Source: Blasia pusilla
Taxonomy: Eukaryota; Marchantiophyta; Marchantiopsida; Blasiales
DNA: 64,000 nucleotides
Direction of reading: 5' to 3'
NCBI GenBank assembly: GCA_050084515.1
Contig: CM114274.1
Coordinates: forward strand, 7,812,001-7,876,000
Positions 42,410 to 57,500 of this stretch are shown piece by piece; the stretch's first letter is position 1, and each line of letters starts with the position of its first letter. The notes under the pieces are model-generated. The model saw only the letters and a list, made by a program, of their open reading frames with translations. It was not told the origin of the DNA and searched no databases. The position numbers and the translations under genes were made by a program.

Positions 42410-45400
42410 GAGACTTCCAAGAACTCGTCTTGTGAGTGACTGAGGATCATAATATGCTCCCCATCAATGACAAAAAAGTCGCTCTCAAGGAAAATTACTA
42501 GCAATGGACGACATCCGTATCAGCCATTTGCACAAAATTTCAACGTTGTCAAAAATCCAAATTAGATAGATTTAGTGCGGGGGGAATTTGAGTGTCTTCG
42601 TAATTGAGAAAGACATGGGGACGTTTGAGCAATTGGTGGTGGATACTTGTAGATCAACATCAATTCCACTAAACTACAAAGCTTCCAAGATGACAAACAC
42701 CTTTGCTAAAGAGGGTCTTTCAATGGAGACCTTCATGCCTAGATAATGTTACTACCCATGAATTCAAAATATATGATTAAAAAAGGACGGGGTTTAAAGA
42801 AAAATTTAATATATGATTAAAAAAGGTTTGAGAGAAAAACTGTCTTTTGTTCACATCATTCCACTTAAAAGACCTTATTGTTAAGGGAAGTTATTTGAAG
42901 AGCCCTTACTATGAACGGGATGTTATTTGAAGGGAAACCTGTGGCATATTGCAACGGACTATTGTGCTATGATATAATGTTGCTTTGGAGGAATGAAGGT
43001 TCTCCTCCCCCTTTTTCTCCCTCTGTCTTCTCTCATCTCCTTTTATTAAAAGTTTCATTTTCTTTCTTTCCTTTCTTTTTATCTCATGTGGGTTCCCCAT
43101 TTCTTTTATTCAATTTTTTATATTTCTTCATTTCTTGCCAAAGAAATGGAAAAAAATATTTTGTGTGATGTATTTTATGATCTCGGATTTTTTTAATAGT
43201 ATCCACATGTGGATGAAATGTTACGGGAATCTGTATGAGTAGAAGAAAAATCTTTATGCTCTATATGAGAGATTGATATTGTCTAGGCTTTGGATATGTA
43301 TCTTTGAATTGCATTTCTATTTGCAATTTTAATTTTGGAATTGTATTCTAGCTACGGCCCCAAATCTATTGAGTTGTTTTAAATGAAAGTTTGTAGTTGT
43401 GCCACAACACCCTTTTAATTGGAGTATTCTCTCGCACATCCAACGTTACAATGAACCCTAAAGATATGATTTTTTATATTTTCCACACTCTATACGTATT
43501 TTTAGAAACATGTACCTTATGGAGAGGGGGTGGGGAAAAGGGCCGCACACTGGTTTGAATTACAAATAAGAATGCAATTTCAAGATTGTAGGTTCCTTAA
43601 CCTCATGATAAGATTCTAGTCTTATTTGGAGGTTTCTTTTGTATGATAAATTAGATAATATCATAATGTGTACCATTGTGGTAGGTGCTTCATTCCCACC
43701 TCACTATTTTTCCAAAACCTTCTATTGTTTATATTGACATGGTATTTCTACAAGCCCTCTAGGTGAAAGTGCAATGCCATATATAGGGGATAGTAGAAGA
43801 GCCCAATTAAGAGATTTGAAAAGGAAGGAGTTATATGCTTTTAAATTATTGGAAGATTTTTCTTGTGGACTCATTTACAAAGAAAATCTCATAAAAATTG
43901 GTGATTTCAAGTCTCATTTGGTATCCACTACTCTTATTTTGCTAAGCATGCAAGATTTGTTAAACAAGATTTTGGGTCGATGATTGGTCACCTTCTTACT
44001 ATTGTACCTTTCCTTAAGGAGGATCCTACAAATGTGGGAACACATATTTGGAGTTGGCTCTTTTGAGAACTCCATAGGTGAATAGTGAGTATATCTCGCA
44101 TGATGATTATCTTATGGTCTTTTGCTTTTGGGATGGAGGTCTTTGCTTGTCAAAGTTAGTAGCCTTGTAACTTTTCCACCATGGGAGTTGGGCTTTAGGA
44201 GCACCTACTCTTTGTATCCATATTCTATGAATTAGAAATGGACATCTTTTATAGAGTTTGTTTTCAATGTAGATGATTGCTAATGTCTTCTTTGAGAGGA
44301 TGTAGACATCCTCTTCTTGTAGAGGCTCGGGAAGGACTTTCTCACCCTTTCAACTTTTCCCTTCATATTTCTCTTATTTCATTTATGGCTCCAATTTTAT
44401 TTGATGAAAGCCCATTTGGAGGGACAATGTTTAGAGCTTTCTTATATGATGGAGATATCGTCTTAGTCATTCATGCCCATATCCATTCTTTTTTGCTAGA
44501 ATCAATAAGGGGGCAAGCTCATATCGTGAACACTTTCCCCCTAGTTTAGGAATTATATTCAATTTATTTAGTACTATTTGGGCTGCCCAACGTCACTTAC
44601 TCAACCTCATAGGATACACAACAAGTCGAGTTCTTGAGAATCAAGATCCAACAAAAGTGCTCCATTTTTCCACATTGGGAGACTGTATCTCTACTAAAGA
44701 TCGAGGATAGAGCTTGTCACTCTACTGAGCAATCTCTCTCTCGAAGTTTTGCTCGTCAAAGTTGTAATGTAGGGGGACGTTTTAACATTTTAACAATCTG
44801 ATTGTTACATATTTCCACAACCTTGAGTTTTCTTTCTTTTGATTACAACTATCTTAGTTTCTTCCTTGGTCTAACGGTCTATAATATAATAGTTAACATC
44901 CGTTATAGTTAAAAGAGAAAATATGAAAACCTTAAGATTTTATGCTCAATATTTTAACATAGGTCTTTCTATTTTTTAAGGAGGGAAATTGCCTTAAATA
45001 TGGATTAGGGTTCAAGTGGGACTGGGTTTAAATATGAGGAGAGAAAAATGGCTTTCGATGTGGAAATTAGGATCTTGGTAGTTTTTTTCAGAAAACTCAT
45101 GTTTCAGATTTTAGTTTCTTTGGTTGGTATTTTTGTTGTCATTTTTCTATTCAAGAGGCCGTGCGCGGAAGCGTTAACGCTGTCGGTCATTTTTGTATGT
45201 GTGGATCTATTTATGTGCACGTGTTAAGAAGATTGTTGTTGACCAGCGATGTGAATTGTGTAATGATGTGTATGTGTACAACACATATCTTTAGTCATTC
45301 TTTTTGAAGAAATTGGAGATATCTTAGAAAAGATCTTCACTAAAATCCTTTAGTTAATGTAGCATTAAATAAAGCATTCCACTCTTAGTACGAATCCTTC

Positions 45401-47870
45401 CATCACCCGAGTATATCCCATACTACTCAACCCCTCTCATAGTTCCCATATTGGTCAACCCTTCTTATCTTAGTCCCATCCTCTCTTATTGCCTTTTATT
45501 CATGGCTTGGTAGCTTTTGATGCATTGTTGCATCCCTTCTAAATATTCATGGGATACTTTTAAGACGTTTTGATATTATTACCTCGTCTAAGCTCTCCAA
45601 CCACCGAATTACAATTTAGAAATAGAGACATTTTCATGAGGGATTTACTAAGGCAATAGCCGGCCTAGTATTTACACTAGGCATAGGGAATTCTCCTAGT
45701 GTGAATCTTCGTACACCAATGTTGGGAGTCCATTGAGGCACCAACCGTGTTATGATCATTTGGAGCTCCAAATGAATGTAGCACGATCTCAATTGCGGGG
45801 GATGACAATATGTCACATTATATTTGAATAGAAGTAATATGAATGCCGAAGAATTATCTTCATTTTTGGATTTTTTCCTCAAATTTTGTAAAAATAATTT
45901 CAATGAAAGATAAACAAGATCATTTTTTAAATAAGAATTTAGGAAATAACCTAAGTTTTGTAAATGTAGGAGACTTTAGAGTGGCTAAAACGTGATGTTA
46001 GCAAGAAATAAACAACTAGATATGGTATTCATTCACCATCTCTTCTTAGATACGAGGTTTAGTCAATACATGTGACTAATTCCCCTTCATGGGAACTAGA
46101 CTCTCAATGGGGTCGTTAAATTGTTAGAAGATATGTTATATTTATTTTATTGAATTCCAATGTCTAAAAATTAGCAATTGGGTAACAAAAACCAAAAAAA
46201 TGAGAAGAGATGATGAATGAATAAAGACTACATATGTTTTCTTCTTGTTTTTATGTTGAGAGGAACATTGATGGTAAGTTATAGATTATGTTTAGACTCT
46301 ATAGGAAACACTATCTCTATGGAAAAAAAGTCACATAATTGTAATCACTAGTGGAGTATTGGAGTGCATATAGAATCTTTACAACCCCCATTAGCTAGTT
46401 TTGGAATAATAACTAAAAAAAGTAAAAAATCAATTGTTAGAAATTAAATGGAATGGCTTTAAGAATCGATACATTCTCATCATATGTGTACTCCCCATGC
46501 ACTCTATCTTTTTCTAGTTACTTGGTGCGCTGATAGTAATTTTATGTTGCATATGAGGACACAAGGGGAAGTATTAAATTTCTCATGGAGTATCATATAG
46601 GCATTATTAGCTTTTCTAACTTCCATATTCATGCTCTTCAATAATAATGGAAGTTGTTGACTCCTATGGTGAGTTGTCACTCCTCTCTCTCCTCTTGTTC
46701 ACCTCTATTATTATAAGGAAATCCTCATTTCAAAACATGAGATGAATGCCACAATTTCTCCATTGAAACACTGAAAGCTATGTACACATCATATCCACTC
46801 CATATGATTTTACATCCTACCATACTATCATATATGGGAATCTCTTATCCTTTTCGATTTGTTTGCATGAAGAAAATGAGAAGACCAAAGTGTGAAAAGG
46901 ATGGTCAAATGAGCTACCAAAATAAATTCACAAAGATAATGAGTCAAGATAGGATTCCTTTGCATAGTTGTATGTTATGGATGTTACCCGTAACAAAAAA
47001 GAAAAACAAAGACAATCTCTTATAGTAACAAACCTATAATCAAAATGCTAGGACTTAGGAATGCTCTAGAATCACATATAAAATATCTTTTAACAACTTT
47101 TCTCAAATCATGGTTACAAATCCTTGTCTCTATTATAATTGTTCATTGAATACACAATTATCATGGTTCCAACTTCTATTCCAATCCCTACAATTATGCT
47201 CCTTTGTGAAGAAGGTCAACGCCACTTCTTCTTATACTATGATAACCAGTGGGGCCCTTCAATTCCCTACTGCTTTTCATTAAAGCACTTGAGTACAAAA
47301 AATATGAAAGTTGTTATTTAGAGTCAACCTTAGTAAATGAGAACTAATTCCACTTGAAGGGGTGTCATGGCCCAACCACATAATATTCTTTGAAAAAAGT
47401 CACTATATTTGGGGCCTAAATAAAACCTTCAAATTGTTTTTGGATGTAGGTAATGAAAGGAAACTAATTACATTTCAAAAATAGTAACCTTTACAAAATA
47501 AGGCGAATAAAGATAGTATAATGACTTTTTCGAGTTTAATGCCCATGGTTACTATTTCCATAATTTCATAATTGTCAAAAGAGCTTCTTGGTTTGTTTGA
47601 CACAAACCATTGAAACATCATAAGCACAATAACCATTTGCTGAGTACATAGTATGGGCGCTACACTAGTTTTCCCATATCAAAAGTGGCATTGGAACTCA
47701 CACGCCAAGATTGAAATATTTAAAAGCACATCGTTATAGGAATAGGTCAGTTTCGCTGGATGGGAAAACAAAACCTCATGAGACAAAATTCACAATGTAA
47801 GAGAGAAACAATCGTAACCCATAAACTAAAAGAAATAAAGGACTTTATGGCGGACAAGAGAGGAGCTCAT
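42410..47870. other. AT-rich gene-less spacer
   Basis: Only short open frames (for example 43774-43983 +, 44277-44549 +, 45634-45903 -, 46780-47025 +), none with family similarity. No transposon ends were recognised, although the composition is typical of old transposon DNA. Confidence 0.4.
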
Positions 47871-50800
47871 GAATTAAGCAAAGTTTGGAGTAAAACCTGA
47901 ATCAAATCCACACCCACAAACAAAAGAAAGGGTGGAATGTCTTTCATGCAGACTTTGCCGACAAAATCTCAAGTGAGTCAACGGAACATAATAAATAAAG
48001 ATCTCATGTCTCTTCAGTTTCTTAAGAGCACACTGACCATAGCCAAAACCAAACTCCATCCAAAATTGATGGGTACATAACTTTCCAGAAGGCTGTCCCG
48101 AGCTTTGATAAAGTTCAAGATCCACAATGAGCCCAGACGCTTTAGTGAGCATTAAAACTCTTTAGAGGAAAACTAAAGCACATTGAATTCACTTGTAAAT
48201 GCCAGAGTGAGGGCGTGTGCACAGCCCTAAACAATTGATGGTGCTAGATTCACCTCACCTATTGCACCAGAAACTTCACATACCCTCATAGTAACTTGAT
48301 GTGTGTTCTGACTTCCATCAGTGAAGAGACCTCGCCTGGGACCATTAGGTCATGGGAAGATCAGGTTTTGGCTTCTTACAAGGTGAGAAGCATGAGAAGG
48401 ATCGCTTTTGAAGTTCTACGAATAAGGCTATCGAAATGAACAAGGTTGAACTCTTGTTGGCATTTCTGGGTTCCAATTTACTCTTTGTTTAAGGATGCTA
48501 CAAGCCAGACAGGCCCTAGCTGGCTCTGGTCCAATTTCCTATGATTGTCGTGGGACATACCTTGGCTCTGATCCAATGGGACATTTTGATTCCTGCACAC
48601 AATCTGGGCATGCATGACTTACTCGAACTCAAACTGGTTGGGACGTAGTTCCGCCCAGTTGGGCATGTGAAGAAGATGTTTAAGCACAGGGCATCTAGCC
48701 ATGATTCCTGGGGAATACAAACTGGTTGAGGTTCTTGTGTTTAACACAATTAGCCAGTGGGGAATACCAGGCTTGCCAAAAGGTGCCACAAAAATCCCTT
48801 CCTCACTCCTGAATGGTAATGTGCAAAAACTATGGGAATGGGCAATATTGTCTACAATCTTCGTGGCTGGGACAACCTTGTCACTGACCCACAAATTACT
48901 CCTTTTCAGTGTCTCCACGCAATTCAAACCTCATCTTGGCATTAAGTGCGAAAATCCATCTTGACAATGAAGAACTATGTTGACACCTTTATCATGCCCC
49001 AAGGAGGACCCAAGATTTCTAGTGTCTGTTCCCTAAATCCAAGTGTTGCACTGGTGTACATAAGCAGTTCAGAAGAATTTCAAGCACCACCCCTTTTAGA
49101 CATGTTTCAACCCATTAACAAAAATTTACAGGGCCTTCACCATATTTCTTGTATGAAGTTACAGCTATTTTTTGTGATCGTGATTCAGCAGATGCTTGAA
49201 TTGATAAAGTTTTCTGCAAAGGGGGAATGAGGTGTAAATTGAGAGTCTTCCTGAAAAAAAAGGCTGGCCTCACCCACAACATCAGGACTGATGATAAAGA
49301 GTACGGAAGATGAAAAGGTGTAGGGCACGTACTGGTAACAAGCTCTCGGGTAGTTTAGGCCCAGGTCAGCTTCGCCTGAAGAGAAGAGATACTAAGAGAC
49401 TCACGGCAGTACTTCCGCTGTCGCTGCAACAGCTTCCATACCTTCGATCATTGCCGGAATCCAACATGTAAATATCACCTTTTCGCATGAAGTTATATCA
49501 AAGATTGGACCTGGGAGTAACACTGCATCCATGAGCATCTATTTCCTGCTTCACATGAACGAAGTAACCACAGCGCAGATCCAGAAGAAAGTAAGAAGAG
49601 TGCAAGGAAGGGAGGATATATTTATGGAATATAGGGTACAAGGAACAAAGACTAGGGTACACAAAGATCCACTCTGTGTAGGTTGAGAGAGCTTAAGAAT
49701 TTATGAGATCCACATGGAGCAAGTTGGCAATCAAGGCCAAACATGCAGGGTTCACCAAGTAGATTTGATAAATGAATATATTTGATCAACCTGTGACACT
49801 GCATAATACTGCAATGAAATTGCCGTAACGAAAGATGGTGTATACAGATTTAAGCACATCCTCTTAAAGGTTACCTCTGGGAGTGTCTCAACATATCTAA
49901 CGACTAGTACGTTTCATGCTCCATACTAGAACAGAGAATGGTGAGAAAAGAAATTCAATGGTCATCTTCAGTCTCATAGTGTTTCAAAGTACAGGACGTA
50001 GCAATTGACCGTCTTTAATCCCATATATCTATGACACTACTGAAATCAGGAGCTCAGTGGACATAAGAGTGCAAGGTAAGCAATATCATGGATGTACAAA
50101 AATCAATATACTCTTCAATTTTCAAGACATACACAACAGGTGCGAACATTGTAGAAGAGAAACCTGAATTAGATCAGAGTGTTCCTTTCCCAAAGTGGAT
50201 GAGTTCATCCAGATTCCGAATGGAGCACATTCAAAAATAGCCTCAGAAAAAGCCCTGGGATGTACTGGCAGGTCCAGAGCCTCCAGACTGCGGTTTGAAG
50301 GTTAGAAAATGTTCACACCAGTGATCAGAGTCAAGTTATATAATATGTATAAATATGATTACCTTCGACAGGTAATCACTTACAACTACAGACAAAACAT
50401 GAAACCAAAACTTTTTTTCTGCTTGCAGATCAAGCTCCTGACATACAACAGAGGTTTCTCTCTGCCTCATGAAAACTAACAAGGTTATACTTGGATAATA
50501 AGTTGTACATGATTCTTGCACAACTCCAATACTCATAAGCACCAAACCTTTACCGTGAGGCTAGTTGCATTACACACATAACTTATGTACATATGGTGAG
50601 CACATTGAACTTATGGGCTAAGAGGTGTTATCCTCACGTCCCACGAGACCCGAACTCACTTGTAGCAGACACGGCATCCTCCAAACTTGTTGCCTGTAGT
50701 AGTTATATGAAACTCCTTGGCATGATGTGGGATTGAAACATGGACAATTCTTTTTCCTCCCAGAGGAACTTCTTCATTCCGGATGTAATGACGAGGGGGA

Positions 50801-51595
50801 CCCACTCTTCTATAATGGGGGGAGGGAGAGGGGCGGGGTGAGTTGGTCACACTTCACACTCCAGTAAGTACTACAATTTGCAATCAGAAATTCGGAGAGC
50901 CTTGCAGATTCAACTGTCTGTATGCTACTGGGTTTTGTCCACAGAAAAGAGAAACTATTCAGTACGCGTTCATTTTCCAAGAAAAACGAAGCAAACCCAA
51001 ATAACTGGCATAAGAGGGTTGCAAGACTCTACTGGACACAGCTGGCAAAGGCAATTGCATTCTAAAGATCCTGACAGATTACGACTCAGATTAGCCACAT
51101 AGGTATTCACTGTATCAACCTCTCAAGCGATAGTTCTGGACAGGGAAGACTTGGACAATAAAGCACACCAGGCAGCTGCCCACTTTGGGAGTCTCATTTC
51201 CAAACCCATGCACATATCTACCAAGAACTAATCCCTGGTTAAAGGTTGTTCCGGATTTGATCTCAACTACTCATACAACACTTCTCTATCCCCAAAAAAG
51301 ACCCATACAATATGATGAGGTTCCCAGCTAACCTCGTTCACTGTCCTGGTTTCAACCCATTGGCATCAACCCCAGTAAATGATCTCTGGTAGAGTATGTA
51401 CGTTTAGGCTGCTTTTCTTGAGGCACCATACCATCATAGTTAGGCCATTGTTGCTTCCCACCATAGGATAGCACAGCACTCTCGACCCACCGGCTCAAGG
51501 GGAAGTAGAGACCAGGAGCAAGAAAGCCAGAAACCAAAATAAGTTACAGGAAGAGTATGATTCTTAGACAGCCAAGAGGTTGAGTATCCACATAC
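47871..51595. other. Downstream flank of the F-box gene, no gene called
   Basis: The composition is closer to that of genes. Minus-strand frames at 47874-48152, 48619-48927 and 50656-50850 are open for 64-102 codons but show no domain I recognise. The part next to 51595 should include the F-box gene 3' UTR. Confidence 0.35.
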
Positions 51596-54500
51596 TCAAA
51601 AGCTAAAACATTCAAATTTCAGGCCTTTCTTCCAACTGCCACATTTCAAATTTAGCGCTGGGAACTGATGCTTCAGTTGGTGGAATTCTTCGACTTCGAC
51701 TTTGCTGTCCTTGTGTACATATACCTCTAAAGTGGTCAATGTGGGAATCGCCTTCACCAAGGTTGTCAGCAATCGCATACTCAAATCCATGCTCTCAACT
51801 ATCAAGTGCAAAATTAGCCTTTTCAAAGCAGGCCACATGGGGTCAAATATCTGCTGCTGCTTCATATCCTGCTCCATGGAATACCAAAGACCGGGACCCA
51901 CACTCAAGGTTTGTAGGCGTGGTGAAGTGGCCTGAACAGCTTTCATGTTAGGGAGGGATACAGGCCCAGGCTGTTGAACTCCTTTCCATCCACCACTATC
52001 CTCAAAGGACATGCACGGCACATCAAGAAACACCTTCTCCAGCTCAACATTCACAGAGCTCAACTGTGTGAGAGTTGAGAATTCTGAGGCACCCATAAGG
52101 AGCTCTTCCAACTGTTTAACTTCCCGAAATTCAACTCGGGCGTTCTCACGTTTGTCCATACACAACGCCAAACATTTCAGGTTGGGAGCCGTCACTTTTA
52201 ATTCATCAGGGCATGCCATCTTCAGCTGCAACTTGACCAGTGATTTCACTTCCAGTGTAACATTCTTGACTTTTGTGGCCAAACCCAAGCAGAGCACCTT
52301 CAAGCAATCTGAAGAAAACTTTGCCTGTTTAAGACCTACCACTGTGACAAGTGTGAGGGTGTCCAACCGTGGCATACAGTCATTGAGATCTTTCAACCCA
52401 TTATCTGAGAGTTTCACACATCTCAGTGTCAGTTTCGTGACACCTTCCATCTTTTCACAAACTTTGCAATCCAGAAACATATTTCGCAACTCCAATGTCT
52501 TCAGTTGTCTGCCTGTAAACATGAAACATCTCTTGTTATAGACTTTCCACAAACCCTAAACCCTAAACTCCTGAAGGAAACTGACAGAATCTTTTTCTTG
52601 TTGTATACCCTAAAGGGAACAGACAGTGATCATTTCATTCAAACATCTTAATTATGCAGTATATTAAGGATAAACATTGGTTACCTACTCAAAATTTCTT
52701 ACATTTCTTACCTACACTTGATATGCAAAACAATCACTGATGGCCAACTTAAGACGAGTGATAAAATCTAGATTCAGATTTGCCTGTTGTACGTTGAAAA
52801 GATGTGCTAGCTTGTGTTCCTTCAAAGTTCTCTGTGTAGGTCTCATGAACTAGTCAATTGCCTTGTAGTCATGACCAATTCCGTCAAGCATGTGGTAAAG
52901 TACACAGCCACTATCCACGTGCTTAAGAAGATTGTACTAATTAAATAGTGCCTGTGGTAGACTTCTAGCTATCAACCCTGCATCCTGGTTGGATAGTGCT
53001 AGTGGCTGGGATAAGCCAGTGTTTGCATACGAAGTTTTAGTCCAGATCTTCGAGGTGTCTGCCAAGAAATTTCTAACAATACTATCTATCTTACCTGGGT
53101 ATTCAGTTCAAAACATTCCTTAGCAGTACATCAGCTTTGAGCAGTAAGGTGAGGCAATTAAAACATAAATGAAAATGCTCTGGTGGTACTATCTTAGCAG
53201 TTTCATCATAGGTTGTTACTCCTCCTGCTGTAAACTTTGGACAAGTGAAGGGAAGTTTCATTTCCACCATCACACACAATGAGGAAAATCCTGGTTAATT
53301 TCCCATCATAGTTATTTGCATTCAAGAGAACAGCCCCTGCCTGGCCTTGAACTTGACCCCTGTTCCCAAACAGGAGTCCCAAGAGAATAGCTCTTGGGCT
53401 CTGCTGATTCAGGATCCAAAGAGAAGATCCTCAATTTTTTATCATTCCCCGATAATTGTGCTGCTGTGAGAACACTCAGACATTTTGGATTTTGTATCCA
53501 CGAAGGACTTTTCCTCCTGCTCCCATAGTTCAGGCTGTTGAAGGATCTTTGTTGCATTGACAATCTCTGGGACCGTTTTCATCTAAGATTTTTCCCACTT
53601 TACTGGCTTCCTTTGAGTCCAAGCAGTACCCATCAGCTATATACCATGGGCATGAGGAGCAATCGCCTGGGGCTGCCTAGGCTGTTCGTGATGAAGCTGT
53701 CATCAGGCCCAAACTACTCCATATGCACACCTTCTACTTTGTCCACTTGTTTGTTACTAATATCCAACACTCATGCACCATGTTTAAAGCGTAGGTCAGA
53801 CAGTGAGCAAGATTACTCAGCATCTCTTCAGATCTAAAGTCTATAAAGCAGAGACACCTGATCCAGTCATTCACTTTCAAGTAACCTTTCTCAGTAATCT
53901 TCATGATCTGAAAATCCTCCGAATTCCTTGCCCCAGAAGGTATATTAGCTCATCCAAGGCATCTCCTGCTCTCCTGAGTACCAGAGTTGATATTGGTCCA
54001 GTTGTTACTGGATATCCTCATTCCAGCACTTTTTCTCAATGCACCACATGTAACCAGATTTTGGTCCAGAATATGATGTTTTGGAGGTTATCTCCCTTTT
54101 CGTCTAGGCTGCAAAAGCCATCAGCAAACATCAAGGAAACAAATGCCAAGAGCAATATTCTCCATCTGCTCTAGGAAGCTTTAGGGTTCCAAACAGTAGG
54201 GTAGAGCTAGCAGTCTTGGGCCACTTCCTGGTTGACATCCCATCCTGCTGGCCCTTCACCAGAAACAAATGCCGTGTCCACTATTCTCTATCTGCTTTGA
54301 CAAAACTATTCCAGACAGTGGGGTAGGAGCAGGCAGTCCTGGGGCACTCCCTGGTTGACGTCCAACTCTGCTACCTCTGCAGTAGAACTGCCCAAGCTGT
54401 GTGGCTGAGAGCTTCTCCAGCACCCTCTACATTTCCCTTCGTGCCCTGCCCTCCAAAAGCTAGATGATAGTCATGCAACAGCATACAGAGTCAAAGACCT

Positions 54501-57500
54501 TTTGGAGGTCCAAGTAGTAGTCTACTTGGACCTCTATGATAATCTGGATGAACGTCTACACATAATCATAATATATAATATGAATGAATAATCTGAACAT
54601 CCACTGGTCTGTTGAGACCAGACCTTCCTTGATGATTGAATTCACCTCAGATACCAAGGCATCCAATTATAGAGGATTCATCAAGCCAACTTCCCAACCA
54701 CACTCACCAGTGAGATACTTCTGCAGTTTCCAGCTACTCCATGTTTCCAGTCACATGTGCAGAACAACTTTTTCCCACAAAACCAAGTTTAAATAGACAA
54801 ACTAGAGAATCAAAGTAGCATTTCCGTATTATAGTAACTCACTCACCAACCCATTGCAGACACCCATCCTTCACTTTCCTACCTATCTAGGCATCACTCC
54901 CACTTCTGCTAAGGTTGTAAACCTCATCTTTTAGGAACTTTCAAAGTTATGCACCAGTCTCCAGGTGCTGCTTATCAGGAACTCCCACAAGTGACTTGCT
55001 CCATTACTCTTTGTAATGATCTTCCAACATAAGAGACTTCACTTACTAATCAATCCCTTCTGTAATCTTTCATTCAATCCCTTCTGTGATTGATCTTTCA
55101 TTCATCGACCCCCTACCACGGTTCAATGGTGCTAGTGACTGGGATGATAGCAGAAAGGGGAAGAAGTGAAAAGCACTATGCAAGAGGAGGAAGACTCTAA
55201 TGGAGTGTCTGTGCTTACCGTACAAGGAGTTAGTGCAAAGATTCTAGTGATAGCCAAAAACTCCCTTACAAAACTATCTACAAAAAGCACATTACTTGTC
55301 AGTGCATCAGCGTTGAGCAGCTTATCCAGACTAATGAATCCGACAAACAGCTCAGCTGCAAACAGCAGGCAATTAAAGCATGGGTTGTTAAACTTTCTTC
55401 TGTGAAGTTTGAAAGATTGAGCATTCATTCCCACTATATCACCTTATGCTCCTTTTTTGGTGTAAGATAAGCAACCCTGTCCTGAACTTGCAATTGACCT
55501 GCATTCCCGATTAGGAAACAGCCTCGATGAATTGAAGGGATTGACTTGAATTGGTTTCCTAGTCCCTGAGAAGCCTAGAGGTCATATGGGACCCATTCCA
55601 TGTGTGTTACTGACATCGCATCCAACAGACACCTTCACACCCAGAGTTTCCCACATTCTTGCTTGGAGTTCCCCATGAAGATCCGTGTTTTCAGCAAAAG
55701 TCTAGGCAAGCGTACAACATCAGGTACTGCCTTTGAGTACACACTCTTTCTCTCTCTGTGCTACAAAAGGCACCACTTCAGTAGCCACTCTCAAGAGGTC
55801 ACTGGTACACTGCTCAGCCCGGACAGTGGTGGACGTCTTAACCTCAGGGACGCCGTATCCTCTATCTAGGGCACGGATGAACCCATGCTCGAGAGAGAAC
55901 ATATACATGCCTTTTGTTTGTCCAAATTCTTGACCTGAGAGCATAGTCAAGTCACACACACATGAAAGGCACACGGCATCCTCTCTGTCGAACATCGATC
56001 ATCCATGTCCTAGGTAGGGGACCCCACTGCCTTGGGGTTGAGGGTTGGACGAGTGAGGTTCCTCTTGGAGAGGATTTTAAGTCAGTTCAAATACACCACT
56101 TGGTCATCTACCACTTGATGCGAGAGACTCTACTCATTAGGTATTGCCTGTCGGAGCCTTGCGACCATAGACCCTACTCTCTGGTTGGACGGTGCAAGAG
56201 ACTGGGACGGGTGTAGAGAGGAAAACGTGAAGAAAGTACCTAATGAGAGGAGGGAGACACTCTCATATAGTGTGAGCCCTGAGCATATAAAGTGTTGGTG
56301 CTTCCAAGGGTCGACCAGGAAGCCTTTTACAACATATCATCTACTTTACCTGGTTGGGATCCGCAATACAGATTCACTGCCCAGTGCAGCAGCTTTGGGC
56401 AGTGAATCTAGGCTGCTGAATGTGTTGGACAGTTCTGGTGTTACCAGCTTGGCAATATCAGCATAAGCTCTTGCTCACAGAGACTGTACTCATTAAGTAG
56501 TGCCTGTCGTAGCCTTGCGACCATAGACCCCGCGCCCTGGTTGGACGGTGCTTGAGACTGGGATGGGCGTAGAAAGAGGAAGAAGTGAAGAAGGTACCAT
56601 ATGAGAGGAGAGAGCCACTCTCATATAGTGTGGGTGCTCACCAAAAGTGCTTGCTCACAGAGAGAGAGAGAGAGAGAGTGTACTCATTAAGTAGTGCCTG
56701 TCATAGCCTTGCGACCGCAGACCCCACTCCCCGGTTGACCGTTGCTAGAGATAGGGAGAGAGAGAGAGTGTTTGTACTCTCGAAGTACTGCCTCTCGTAG
56801 CCATACGAGCATAGACCCCGGCCTGGTTGGACGGTGCTAGAGAGAGAGAGATCAAGGGACTCTTTACAATTTTATCAACATTAACTCGTTGGTTGCAGAT
56901 ACTCATTATTGGTGGGTTGCAGAGACACAGAGAGAGAGAGAGAGTCTTACATTGAGTGGACAAAAGTTGCAGGAGCGGTGTGGGCTGAAAGATGGCTTGC
57001 TGCCCGTAGTCGATTATTGTGAGGCTTTCCAGCCTTTCACTCACTTTCGGTAGCCACTGCAAGACAAAGCTCTGCTCGCTAAGCCAGTAGCTATTTCTCT
57101 CAGGCACTTCCTCCTTAAACTTTTTCGCCTGCATTCCATCTTCGATTTCTAAACGCAAGCATTCTACGCACTTCAGGTTCTCTAGAGTTCTCAGCACAAT
57201 GTCCTTAAACGGTAAGAGGCGGCCTCTACTCTGGACGTCTTGCAGTCGGCAAAGTATCCGAAGAAACTTCACATATGCCGAATTCGTACGGAAAGCCGTG
57301 CTCACACAAGCTGCGTGGGCCAAATCTCTAGAATCGTTTAGACGGGACAGAATTTCCCCCAGAATAGCACCCGGCAGAACTTCATCTATGCTCAATGGCG
57401 CATCGTGGTAGCGGGAGAATTGACATCCATCCTTGACCAAATTCGGGGAAGAGGACACGGCTTCCTTGGCAGAGCAATGATGAATGCGCTTTGCAACCTC

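Larger units (their letters stand above)
52513..56950 (-). other. 4.4-kb intron of the F-box gene
   Basis: Donor GTAAGA at 56950-56945 and acceptor TGTTTACAG at 52521-52513 on the minus strand. The short frames inside have no family similarity. It is filled with duplicated segments, an inverted repeat and (AG)n tracts. No transposase or terminal repeat was recognised. Confidence 0.8.

Noticed and set aside
52011-52541. 176-codon plus-strand frame antisense to F-box exon 2
   Set aside because: Ser/Thr-rich antisense reading of an LRR exon; no family similarity.
51596-52552. Separate LRR gene starting at 52552
   Set aside because: Its first 13 codons lie within an intron-like acceptor context (TGTTTACAG), and joining at 52512 restores the F-box/LRR family in phase.
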